The translations under genes and the position numbers were made by a program. From positions 1-28,496 of the forward strand of contig NZ_LLZI01000026.1 in the NCBI RefSeq assembly GCF_001509485.1: a stretch of DNA of 28,496 nucleotides, given 5' to 3'. Below, piece after piece: positions 14,301 to 20,801 of the stretch (position 1 is its first letter; each line of letters opens with the position of its first letter). Below the pieces are notes generated by a model. The model was not told the DNA's origin, did not search any database, and saw only the letters and a list, made by a program, of their open reading frames with translations. This DNA is from Streptomyces sp. NRRL F-4489. Lineage in GTDB: Bacteria; Actinomycetota; Actinomycetes; Streptomycetales; Streptomycetaceae.

Positions 14301-15844
14301 TCGACACGCTCGCCCGGATGGAGGCGGTGGCCGCCGGCCGCGCCCGGCCGCGCACCACCGTCCGCCACCGCCACCTCTCCGAACGCCCGCTGGTGTTCGT
14401 CCCGTTGACCACCGCCGGTGAGGCCGGCGCCCCCCTGGGCGCGCTGGTCGGCACCGACCGGGAGAAGCCCCGGCTGCTGACCGTCCCCCAGCCCCGCGAC
14501 CGCGACCTGCGCTTCGGCTTCCTCGCCGAGCTGGCCGAGGCGGTGCTGCCCTACGTGGACGGCTTCGCCGACGAGGTGGAGTACGAGGAGCGCAAGGAGA
14601 CCGACCCGGAGAGCGGCAAGAAGGTCCCCGTCCAGGCCGAACTGTGCGCGGACGCCCCGCAGTTGATCGTGCCGAGCACCGCCGGGGTGGGCTACGTCCG
14701 GCTGCTGGGCCGCTCGATGCGGTTCCGGCGGACGGCCGAGCAGGACCCGGAGGCGCCCTACCCGGCGCCGCCGCACGTCCCGCTGCTGGGCCGCTGGTTC
14801 ACCCACTTCGGTGAGCGGGCCCGGGTGCCGGGCGCCTGCCTGCTGCTGTCCATGACCGAGCTGCTGACCCGCCACTGGGCCACCGGCCAGAGCGCCCTGG
14901 AGGACCAGCACCTGGCCGCGCTGCTCGCCTGGATCGACCCGCCGCCGGGCGTACCGGCCCCGGAGGCCGCCGCGTTCGCCGAGGCGGCCCGCGGCCCGGA
15001 CGGGCAGCTGCACTGCCCGCCGGCCGGCCCGGCCACCGACCCGGCGTTCGACAACCGCCTGCTGGCGCCCGCGATGGCCCGCTACGACGCCGGCGTCCCC
15101 GGCGCCGAGGAGGAGATCCGCGCGCTCGTCGAGAGCCAGCTGCGGCCCACCTGGGACGCGGTGTGGCACGGCCTCGACCTGCTCCGCGCGCTCCCCGAGG
15201 GCGCCCGGGTCGCCGACCGCTGGAAGCGCGACCGCTGGTCGTACACCTCCCACCGCGACCGGATCCGCGCCGGGGAGCCGCCGCAGCCCCGGCAGGACGA
15301 CGCGGTCACCGCCGCCCGCAAACTCGCCACCCGGGAGGCCGCGCAGGCCCTGCTGGACGCCCAGGAGGCGCTGGACGACCCGCTGGTGATGGCCGCCCGG
15401 CGGCTCGCCGGCGAGGCGCTCCAAGGCACCGTCACCGCTGTCGAGATGGCGTGCTCCGAGGGCCGCCGTCCGATGCCGCGCCCCCTGGTGACGCTGCGCA
15501 CCGGCGACCGCCCCCAGCTCGACGCGGGCACGACCGTGCACCGGGCGCTCGGCGACGGCCGCGCCCAGACCGCCGAGTTCGTCGCGTACGGGCCCGGGGG
15601 CGACCCCGGCACGCTGGTGATCCGGCTCACCGGCGGGATGGGCCGCGGCCGCACCCCCGAGCCCGGCTCCGTCCCCGAGCCCGGCGACACCCTGTGCTGG
15701 ACGCTGTTCGCGCACGCCCCGCGCGGCGGCCCCGCCCTCCCCGAACCCGAGGACACCCCCTGGACGCACGGCGGCCCGCCGCCGGGCCCCGAGGACGCGC
15801 CGTCCGCCGCCCCCGACCCGGTGACCCCGGAGGACTACCTGTGA
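14291..15844 (+). CDS. Unrecognised middle protein of the nuclease-helicase operon
   Basis: 517 aa, no signal peptide or membrane helix. It starts at an ATG (14291) with GGGGAGGACGC upstream and overlaps the nuclease gene by 10 nt. I recognise no family. Visible parts: an N-terminal domain with PLVFVPLTTAGEAGAPLGAL and GFLAELAEAVLPYVDGFADE; a central region with VPSTAGVGYVRLLGR, LLGRWFTHFGERARVPGACLL and ALLAWIDPP; a helical region (about 330-400) rich in Ala/Arg/Glu that could form long helices; and a beta-looking C-terminal segment (about 400-480: LVTLRTGDRPQLDAGTTVH, AEFVAYGP, LVIRLTGG, GDTLCWTLF). The tail is Pro-rich. A helical stalk plus beta barrel sits between nuclease and helicase in Dna2, so this could be the counterpart (inference). 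The stop overlaps the helicase GTG (GTGA). Confidence 0.85.
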   Translation: MPLIDTLARMEAVAAGRARPRTTVRHRHLSERPLVFVPLTTAGEAGAPLGALVGTDREKPRLLTVPQPRDRDLRFGFLAELAEAVLPYVDGFADEVEYEERKETDPESGKKVPVQAELCADAPQLIVPSTAGVGYVRLLGRSMRFRRTAEQDPEAPYPAPPHVPLLGRWFTHFGERARVPGACLLLSMTELLTRHWATGQSALEDQHLAALLAWIDPPPGVPAPEAAAFAEAARGPDGQLHCPPAGPATDPAFDNRLLAPAMARYDAGVPGAEEEIRALVESQLRPTWDAVWHGLDLLRALPEGARVADRWKRDRWSYTSHRDRIRAGEPPQPRQDDAVTAARKLATREAAQALLDAQEALDDPLVMAARRLAGEALQGTVTAVEMACSEGRRPMPRPLVTLRTGDRPQLDAGTTVHRALGDGRAQTAEFVAYGPGGDPGTLVIRLTGGMGRGRTPEPGSVPEPGDTLCWTLFAHAPRGGPALPEPEDTPWTHGGPPPGPEDAPSAAPDPVTPEDYL

Positions 15845-17202
15845 CGCCCCCTCCCCCGCTCACCGCACCGCAGCCGGCCGACCCCGCCGCGGCCGCCGCC
15901 GCGGCCACCGACGCGATCCTCCGCGACACCCTGCACGGCACCCGCCGCGGCGTCGTCGTGGACTCCCCGCCGGGCGCCGGGAAGTCCACCCTGGTCGTCC
16001 GCGCGGCCCGCGAACTGGCCGCGGCCGGGCGCCGGCTGATGATCGTCGCGCAGACCAACGCCCAGGTCGACGACCTCGTACTGCGGCTGGCCGCCAAGGA
16101 TCCCGAGCTGCCCGTCGGCCGCCTGCACAGCAGTGAGCCCACCGCCTTCGACCCGGCCCTGGCCGAGCTGCCCGCCGTCCGCACCTCCGCCAAGATCACC
16201 GACCTCGCCGACCGCGCCGTCGTCGTCTCCACCGCCGCCAAGTGGGCCTACACCAAGGTGGACGAGCCCTGGCCGCACGCCATCGTGGACGAGGCGTACC
16301 AGATGCGGTCCGACGCCCTGCTCGGCGTCGCCGGCCTCTTCGAACGCGCCCTGTTCGTCGGCGACCCCGGCCAGCTCGACCCGTTCAGCGTCGTCGGCGC
16401 CGACCAGTGGGCCGGCCTCTCCTACGACCCCTCGGCCAGCGCCGTCGCCACCCTCCTCGCCCACAACCCCGACCTCCCCCAGCACCGCCTCCCGGTCTCC
16501 TGGCGGCTGCCGGCCTCCGCCGCGCCCCTGGTGTCCGGCGCGTTCTACCCGTACACGCCGTTCCGCAGCGGCACCGGGCCCGGCGACCGGCGGCTGTCCT
16601 TCGGCGTCCGCGGCGACGGCTCGGCGGTCGACCGCGTCCTGGACGAGGCCGCCGCCTCCGGCTGGGGCCTGCTGGAACTTCCCGCCCGCCACACCCCGCG
16701 TACGGACCCGGAGGCCATCGGGGCGCTCGCCCGCGTCGTCCGCCGCCTGCTGGACCGCGGCGGGGCCGCCACCAGCGAGCAGGCGCCCGCGCCCGAGCCG
16801 CTCACCGCCGCCCGGATCGCGGTCGGCACCGCCCACCGCGATCAAGCCGCGGCGGTGCGGGGCGCGCTGGCCGCGCTGGGCGTCTCCGGTGTCACCGTGG
16901 ACACGGCCAACCGGCTCCAGGGCCGGGAGTTCGACGTCACCGTCGTGCTGCATCCGCTCTCGGGGCGGCCCGACGCGACGGCCTTCCACCTGGAGACCGG
17001 GCGCCTGTGCGTGCTCGCCTCCCGGCACCGGCACGCCTGCATCGTCGTGTGCCGCGCCGGCGTCGCGGAGCTGCTGGACGAGCATCCGGCGACGGAGCCG
17101 GTTTCTCTCGGCGTGACCGTCAAGTTTCCCGATGGCTGGGAGGCGAATCACTCCGTGATGGCGCACCTGGAAGAGCACCGGGTCCCGCTTCGCGGGAGCT
17201 AG
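15841..17202 (+). CDS. SF1 helicase (UPF1/DNA2-like)
   Basis: 453 aa, cytoplasmic DNA or RNA helicase of superfamily 1. Motifs in order: Walker A DSPPGAGKST (41-50, Lys48), motif Ia with VAQTNAQVDDLV (69-80, the UPF1/DNA2-type asparagine-bearing motif), Walker B HAIVDEAYQM (146-155, Asp150/Glu151), motif III LFVGDPGQLDP (171-181), motif IV with SWRLP (220-224), motif V VDTANRLQGREFDVTVVLHPL (353-373) and motif VI RLCVLASRHRHACIVV (388-403), where the usual S-R-A-R reads S-R-H-R (394-397). It is short, lacking the 1B barrel insert that full Dna2 or UPF1 proteins carry. The GTG start at 15841 overlaps the preceding stop (GTGA). As the last gene of the operon it probably works with the Fe-S nuclease on DNA ends or branched DNA. 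Confidence 0.88.
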   Translation: MTPPPPLTAPQPADPAAAAAAATDAILRDTLHGTRRGVVVDSPPGAGKSTLVVRAARELAAAGRRLMIVAQTNAQVDDLVLRLAAKDPELPVGRLHSSEPTAFDPALAELPAVRTSAKITDLADRAVVVSTAAKWAYTKVDEPWPHAIVDEAYQMRSDALLGVAGLFERALFVGDPGQLDPFSVVGADQWAGLSYDPSASAVATLLAHNPDLPQHRLPVSWRLPASAAPLVSGAFYPYTPFRSGTGPGDRRLSFGVRGDGSAVDRVLDEAAASGWGLLELPARHTPRTDPEAIGALARVVRRLLDRGGAATSEQAPAPEPLTAARIAVGTAHRDQAAAVRGALAALGVSGVTVDTANRLQGREFDVTVVLHPLSGRPDATAFHLETGRLCVLASRHRHACIVVCRAGVAELLDEHPATEPVSLGVTVKFPDGWEANHSVMAHLEEHRVPLRGS

Positions 17203-17206
17203 GTTG

Positions 17207-17770
17207 TTCGGGGCCGCCCCACGTTTTTGTCTGCGGCGCCGTGTTGGTTGCGGTGGCCTCGGGTTCCCTTCGGTGGGTGGGGGCCGGAGGGGCTGCCCCG
17301 GGGTACGTCCTCGGTGCGGGCGCATCTGGTCCGTGCGATGAGGAATGCCCCGCGGTTCGCTCCAGATCCTGCGGGCGCACCCCGGGACATCCCCTACCCG
17401 GACACCCCCACGGCCTCACGGCCGGTTGCGTGGTCTCGTCCCCTTGAGGGAGGGCGGGTGTCTGGCGTGCCGAAGGGCACGCCAGACACCCAAAAAGACA
17501 ACTCCCCCGCGGGGCCGAGACCACGTACACCACCGGGCCCCGGCCGAGACGGCGGGATGGCCGCCCGCGGCGCGGGGCGGAGGGGATGCCCCGGACCCCG
17601 CCCGCAGGATCTGGAGCGAACCGCGGGGTAATCCTCATTCACAGACCAGATGCGCCCGCACCGAGGACGGGGTCCGGGGCAGCCCCTCCGCCCCCCACCC
17701 ACCCCGCGTAGGCGAGGCCACCGCAACCAACCACGGCGCCGCACAAGACAACGTGGGGCGGCCACAAACA
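17207..17770. repeat. ~560-bp imperfect inverted repeat filling the gap
   Basis: The 624-bp gap after the helicase gene is made of two facing arms, about 17207-17471 and 17476-17770. Examples of exact matching blocks: 17306-17330 pairs with 17645-17669 (25 nt) and 17348-17377 pairs with 17599-17628 (30 nt). The outermost parts (a GGCCGCCCCACGTT block and a TTGGTTGCGGTGGCCTCG block) also pair, and only about 50 nt next to the centre is poorly matched. It has no credible ORF. This could be two inverted copies of a dispersed intergenic element or a MITE-like unit. Confidence 0.9.
17456..17491. terminator. Perfect 16-bp hairpin at the centre of the inverted repeat
   Basis: The arms GGGTGTCTGGCGTGCC (17456-17471) and its exact complement (17476-17491) enclose a GAAG tetraloop, followed by AAAAAG on the plus strand. 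Read on the minus strand this gives a stem preceded by a U-rich run on the wrong side; on the plus strand it is stem then A-rich. It could terminate in either direction by stability alone, or serve as a protein-binding site. Confidence 0.7.
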
Positions 17771-17826
17771 CCCCCTTACGGCACCGCGCGACAATGGAGG
17801 GCGGCAGACAACGTGGAGGGATACAC

Positions 17827-18219
17827 ATGAGTGAGCCGCATCCGGCTCCTGACCCGCGGGGGCCCGCGTCCGAGGCCGCGCCCCGCCCCCGCCTCAAGCC
17901 CGCGCAGCTTCTGTTCGAGCCGCCGGAGGCCGCCGAAGACCCCGAGCACTTCTTCGGGCTGGAGTCGATGGAGGACCCCGGCGCGCTGCTCGGGCGGGCG
18001 ACGGAGTTGACGCTGGCGTTCCGGGCGGCGGCGGACCGGGCGACGGAGTTCCAGGCGATGGCCGCCGCGCAGCTGACCGATCCGCGCCGGTTCGACCGGC
18101 TGCCGCTGGCGGTGGTCGCCGAGCGGGCGGAGTGGACCGAGGACTACGCGCGCAAGATGGTGGAGTTCGGCCGGAGCCTGCTGCGCAGCGGCAGCACCGT
18201 ACCGCCGGACGGCGACTGA
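17827..18219 (+). CDS. Small conserved hypothetical protein
   Basis: 130 aa, acidic and soluble. After a Pro/Ala-rich N-terminus (1-22) comes KPAQLLFEPPEAAEDPEHFFGLESMEDP and then a helical region (about 50-120) with ELTLAFRAAADRATEFQAMAAAQLTDPRRFDRL and AEWTEDYARKMVEFGRSLL. I know of similar proteins in streptomycetes without an assigned function and see no catalytic motif. The ATG at 17827 has GTGGAGGG about 7 nt upstream. Just before it, ACAATGGAGGG and ACAACGTGGAGGG form a short direct repeat. The gene lies directly after the inverted-repeat element on the same strand as the helicase operon but too far away to be coupled. Confidence 0.75.
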   Translation: MSEPHPAPDPRGPASEAAPRPRLKPAQLLFEPPEAAEDPEHFFGLESMEDPGALLGRATELTLAFRAAADRATEFQAMAAAQLTDPRRFDRLPLAVVAERAEWTEDYARKMVEFGRSLLRSGSTVPPDGD

Positions 18220-18240
18220 GCGGCGGCCGCCCGCGGCGGA

Positions 18241-18268
18241 GCGGGCGGGACCGGCGGGCCGCGCCCGC
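18241..18268 (+). terminator. Weak GC hairpin after the 130-aa gene
   Basis: GCGGGCG (18241-18247) pairs with CGCCCGC (18262-18268), with a 14-nt loop and no U tract, 22 nt after the stop codon. Confidence 0.3.
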
Positions 18269-18433
18269 CGCAGGAGCCGCGCGAGGCGCAGGAGAAACGC
18301 GAGGCACAACCGGCGCACGCGCCGTAGACGCACCCTCCCGGCTCAGGAGGCAAGATCATGAGCCGTTGGCATATGCGAAGCGGGAAAGATACCCCTCGGC
18401 GCCCCGCCGTGTCCCGGATTCCGCCAAGGAGGA

Positions 18434-18461
18434 TTGGCGGGGGGCCGGGCGTCGGTAGAAC
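18434..18461 (+). promoter_or_regulatory. Candidate leaderless promoter
   Basis: TTGGCG (18434-18439), a 16-nt spacer and TAGAAC (18456-18461), followed by 7 nt and then ATG (18469). Transcription would start at or next to the A of the ATG, giving a leaderless message, common in Streptomyces. This competes with an upstream ATG (18358) that has a strong ribosome site. Confidence 0.5.
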
Positions 18462-18468
18462 GTCTCCC

Positions 18469-19065
18469 ATGAGCGACTGGCTTCCTGAGACCCCGCGGAA
18501 TCTGGCCTTCCCCACCACGGCGTACGTCACGCTCGCCGGAGCCGACTGGCTCGCCTCCGCCAGTCCGCATCCGGAGGCCATGCACATGCTGTGGGCGGAG
18601 CGGCCAGAGGCGCCGAGCGTGCTGCCGTGCGGGCGGGTCTTCGACGTGATCAGTGTCCCGGCGCTGTTCGGGCGGCGGATGGTGGACCGGCTGTGGTCGG
18701 CCGGTCCGGGGTCGGGGCCGGTGGCCGCGCACCGGGGGCGGATCCTGCTGTTCGCGGCGCCCGGGACGGCCCAGCGGCTGCCCGCGCTGCTCGCCTGGGA
18801 GGAGTGGGGGCGGGCGGTGCCGGCGCCGCTGTGCCACGGGAGCGGCGACGCGGTGACGGTGCCGCCGCTGCACCCCCGGGCGGCGGGCGGATCGCGCTGG
18901 CTGGTGGCGCCGGACGTCCGCGAGCCGTGGCTGCCGGGGCCGGACGTGCTGCTGTGGGCGTGCGTGCGGGCCGCCCGCGGGGGGCTGGGCGCCGACCGGG
19001 AAAGCGCCCGTACGCACCGCGAAACGGCTGGTCAGGGCGTGGAGGGGGCGCTGGCGGGGGGCTGA
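18469..19065 (+). CDS. Prim-pol-N-like conserved Streptomyces protein
   Basis: 198 aa from the ATG at 18469. Soluble, no signal. Recognisable stretches are PRNLAFPTTAYVTLAGADWL, PSVLPCGRVFDVISVPALFG, HRGRILLFAAPGTAQRLPALL, LLCHG-like PLCHGSGDAVTVPPL, SRWLVAPD and PGPDVLLWACVRAA. This pattern recalls Streptomyces proteins annotated as containing a bifunctional DNA primase/polymerase N-terminal domain, but the catalytic acidic triad is not obvious, so the biochemical role is open. The last ~25 residues look like unconserved tail. An in-frame ATG at 18358 with a very good AGGAGG site would add 37 Arg/Gly-rich residues; I prefer 18469 because the conserved part begins there and a promoter sits right before it. 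tRNA-Lys follows 56 nt later. Confidence 0.7.
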   Translation: MSDWLPETPRNLAFPTTAYVTLAGADWLASASPHPEAMHMLWAERPEAPSVLPCGRVFDVISVPALFGRRMVDRLWSAGPGSGPVAAHRGRILLFAAPGTAQRLPALLAWEEWGRAVPAPLCHGSGDAVTVPPLHPRAAGGSRWLVAPDVREPWLPGPDVLLWACVRAARGGLGADRESARTHRETAGQGVEGALAGG

Positions 19066-19077
19066 GGGGAACCGATT

Positions 19078-19106
19078 TTCGCTCTGCCCGGACCGGATGC
19101 TAATGT
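19078..19106 (+). promoter_or_regulatory. Promoter of tRNA-Lys
   Basis: TTCGCT (19078-19083), a 17-nt spacer and TAATGT (19101-19106) put the start point near 19113, about 9 nt before the mature tRNA. The -35 is a poor match; the -10 fits TANNNT. Confidence 0.5.
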
Positions 19107-19121
19107 TTTCCCCGTCAGCAG

Positions 19122-19195
19122 GCGCCGCTAGCTCAGTTGGTTAGAGCAGCTGACTCTTAATCAGCGGGTCCGGGGTTCGAGTCCCTGGCGGCGCA
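19122..19195 (+). tRNA. tRNA-Lys (anticodon CTT)
   Basis: 74 nt. The acceptor stem GCGCCGC pairs with GCGGCGC, with discriminator A and no encoded CCA. The D arm is CTAGCTCAGTTGGTTAGAG. The anticodon stem GCTGA/TCAGC encloses the loop CTCTTAA with anticodon CTT at 19156-19158, reading AAG. The T arm carries TTCGAGT. All cloverleaf elements are present and normal. Confidence 0.97.
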
Positions 19196-19203
19196 CAGAC
19201 GGT

Positions 19204-19235
19204 CGAAGGCCCTCACCGGTTGGTGGGGGCCTTCG
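19204..19235. terminator. Strong hairpin after tRNA-Lys, shared with convergent gene
   Basis: A 14-bp stem (CGAAGGCCCTCACC with GGTGGGGGCCTTCG, one G-U pair) and a GGTT loop (19218-19221) lie 8 nt after the tRNA and 13 nt before the stop of the minus-strand protease gene. It can end transcription in both directions. Confidence 0.75.
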
Positions 19236-19247
19236 GCGTGCTGGGGT

Positions 19248-20495
19248 TCAGGGAGTGCTGCGGGTGATCTTGACTGCCCATTCGCCGTCGGTGGCGCGGC
19301 CCTCCACTTGGACGCGTACGCCGTCCTCGGGATCGTTCAGGCTCTCGCCGACGCCGAGCGGGGCGTCGGCGAGCGGCGGGTAGACGGAGCGGCCCCAGCA
19401 GGCGGCGGTGCCGGGGTGGCCGTCGAGCACCCGGACCGGGCCGTCGCCGGAGGCGGTGGTGGAGCGGACGCGGTAGACGAGGACGCCCTCGGTGCACACG
19501 GCGTGGTCGTTGCCCTCGGCGCCGCGGGCCTCCATGGCCAGGGCGCTGTCGGGGCCGGTGCGGACGACCAGGAGGCGGGGGCGGCGGTGGTCGCCGGGGT
19601 CGTCGGGGGCGGAGAGGGTGCGCAGCGAGTGCATCCGGGGGCGGTCGAGGCTGACGCAGTCGATCTGGCCGTCGGTGATCCAGCCGAGCCGCCATTTGTG
19701 CCAGCCGAAGGGTTCGGGGGCGAGGCCGAACTGGCTGCCCATGAGGTCCCAGTCCCCGACGTAGGTGTCCCAGTCGCCGCGGCCGTTCCGCGGGCGGTGG
19801 TAGAGGTCGGGCAGGTCGAAGACGTGGCCGGTCTCGTGGGCGAGGACGTTGCGGTCGGGCGGGCTGTGCTCGAAGACGGTGACGAAGCGGCGCAGCTCGG
19901 CGCCGTCGGCGTGCATCGGCTGGTCGAGGTTGACGACCTTGGTGGCGTCGGAGTCGACGCCGGGGGCGCCGGGGTCGGCGACGAGGTAGACGAGGTCGTA
20001 GCGGCGGAAGTCGACCGAGGGGTCGGCGGCGGCGACCGCGTCGCGGAGGTAGGCGGAGCGGCGCCCGGAGTCCCAGTCGCGCTGTATGGCGTACCAGGTG
20101 GAGGGGTGCGGCATGCGGACCCAGCGGGGCTGGATGCGGGTGCGCAGGTGGAATCTGCCGTACGAGGCGCGGTCGAAGAAGCGGGCGGTGGCCGGGAAGT
20201 AGTCGCCGGCCAGCTGCTGGGTGGTGGTGGCGGGGCGGGCGTCCGGGAAGGACAGGAAGACCATGACCGCGCGGCGGGTGCGGTCGGGACGGGGGTAGGC
20301 GTCGTCCCAGCTGTCGACGCCCTCGGAGTGGTGGGCGTCGGTGCGTCCCAGGGCGCAGGACAGGGCCGCCTCGGAGGCGGTGGCCGGGCCGGTGACGATG
20401 GAGGTGGCGATCAGCGCGCTCAGGGAGGTGGCCACGGCTGCGACGCGCCGCAGGCGGCGGCGGTCCACCCCTCGGGGTGTCTGGGCGCGCGGCAC
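19248..20495 (-). CDS. Secreted M6-family (immune-inhibitor-A-like) metalloprotease
   Basis: 415 aa. A signal peptide (Arg-rich n-region 8-17, hydrophobic core about 18-36, cleavage near ATA-SEA at 40) directs export. The catalytic zinc site is HETGH at 220-224 (RNVLAHETGHVFDLPDLY) with Asp230 in the usual M6 spacing and a downstream Met-turn GDWDLMGSQ (247-255). RAVMVFLSFPDA, FFDRASYGRFHLR and WDTYVGDWDLMG fit M6-domain proteases. It is shorter than immune inhibitor A, lacking extra C-terminal domains. I chose the GTG at 20495 because GGAGG sits 5 nt upstream; the earlier ATG at 20528 has only a poor site. It is divergent from the cyclic-di-GMP gene, so the 20496-20801 region may control both. 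Confidence 0.88.
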   Translation of the reverse strand: MPRAQTPRGVDRRRLRRVAAVATSLSALIATSIVTGPATASEAALSCALGRTDAHHSEGVDSWDDAYPRPDRTRRAVMVFLSFPDARPATTTQQLAGDYFPATARFFDRASYGRFHLRTRIQPRWVRMPHPSTWYAIQRDWDSGRRSAYLRDAVAAADPSVDFRRYDLVYLVADPGAPGVDSDATKVVNLDQPMHADGAELRRFVTVFEHSPPDRNVLAHETGHVFDLPDLYHRPRNGRGDWDTYVGDWDLMGSQFGLAPEPFGWHKWRLGWITDGQIDCVSLDRPRMHSLRTLSAPDDPGDHRRPRLLVVRTGPDSALAMEARGAEGNDHAVCTEGVLVYRVRSTTASGDGPVRVLDGHPGTAACWGRSVYPPLADAPLGVGESLNDPEDGVRVQVEGRATDGEWAVKITRSTP

Positions 20496-20801
20496 GTGGA
20501 CCTCCAGGGACGGATTCGGGACACCCATCTACCCTGAGGTGATTTCATGTTCTTCGTCCTGTTATGGCGGCCCGTACGGGTGACAGCCGCGTCTCCCCTG
20601 TCTCGTAACGCAAAGTCACAAGCGACCAAAGGGGCAATAGGGGCGAACATCGCCGGGCAATATTGGCTGAACTTCCGTCATGCGTGCGGATGGTCACGGC
20701 TCCGTCGCTGGCTCGGCCCTCGGAGCAGCCTCTATGATCGCCACACTTTCCAGCGCGAGGTACCCCTCCGTCACGAGACAAGCGCCATGCGGGAGCGAGC
20801 A
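20496..20801. promoter_or_regulatory. 306-bp divergent control region
   Basis: This separates the metalloprotease and the GGDEF-EAL gene. It is richer in A+T than its surroundings (20525-20780). It contains the BldD-like box at 20605-20619 and a TATGAT -10-like hexamer at 20733-20738 for the plus strand; its -35 is poor (TGGCTC, 18 nt upstream). No ORF is credible here. Confidence 0.6.
20605..20619. promoter_or_regulatory. BldD-like operator
   Basis: GTAACGCAAAGTCAC fits the published BldD pattern T-n-A-C-n-C-(A/T)-G-n-G-T-n-A with one deviation (A where G is expected at the eighth position). BldD is the cyclic-di-GMP-controlled master repressor of Streptomyces development, and diguanylate cyclase genes such as cdgA are among its known targets, which fits the gene downstream. 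The box is about 180 bp upstream of the start codon. Confidence 0.6.

Noticed and set aside
17227..17631. Protein-coding ORFs in the inverted repeat
   Set aside because: No ribosome site, Pro/Arg-rich, and similar ORFs appear on both strands simply because the arms are inverted copies.
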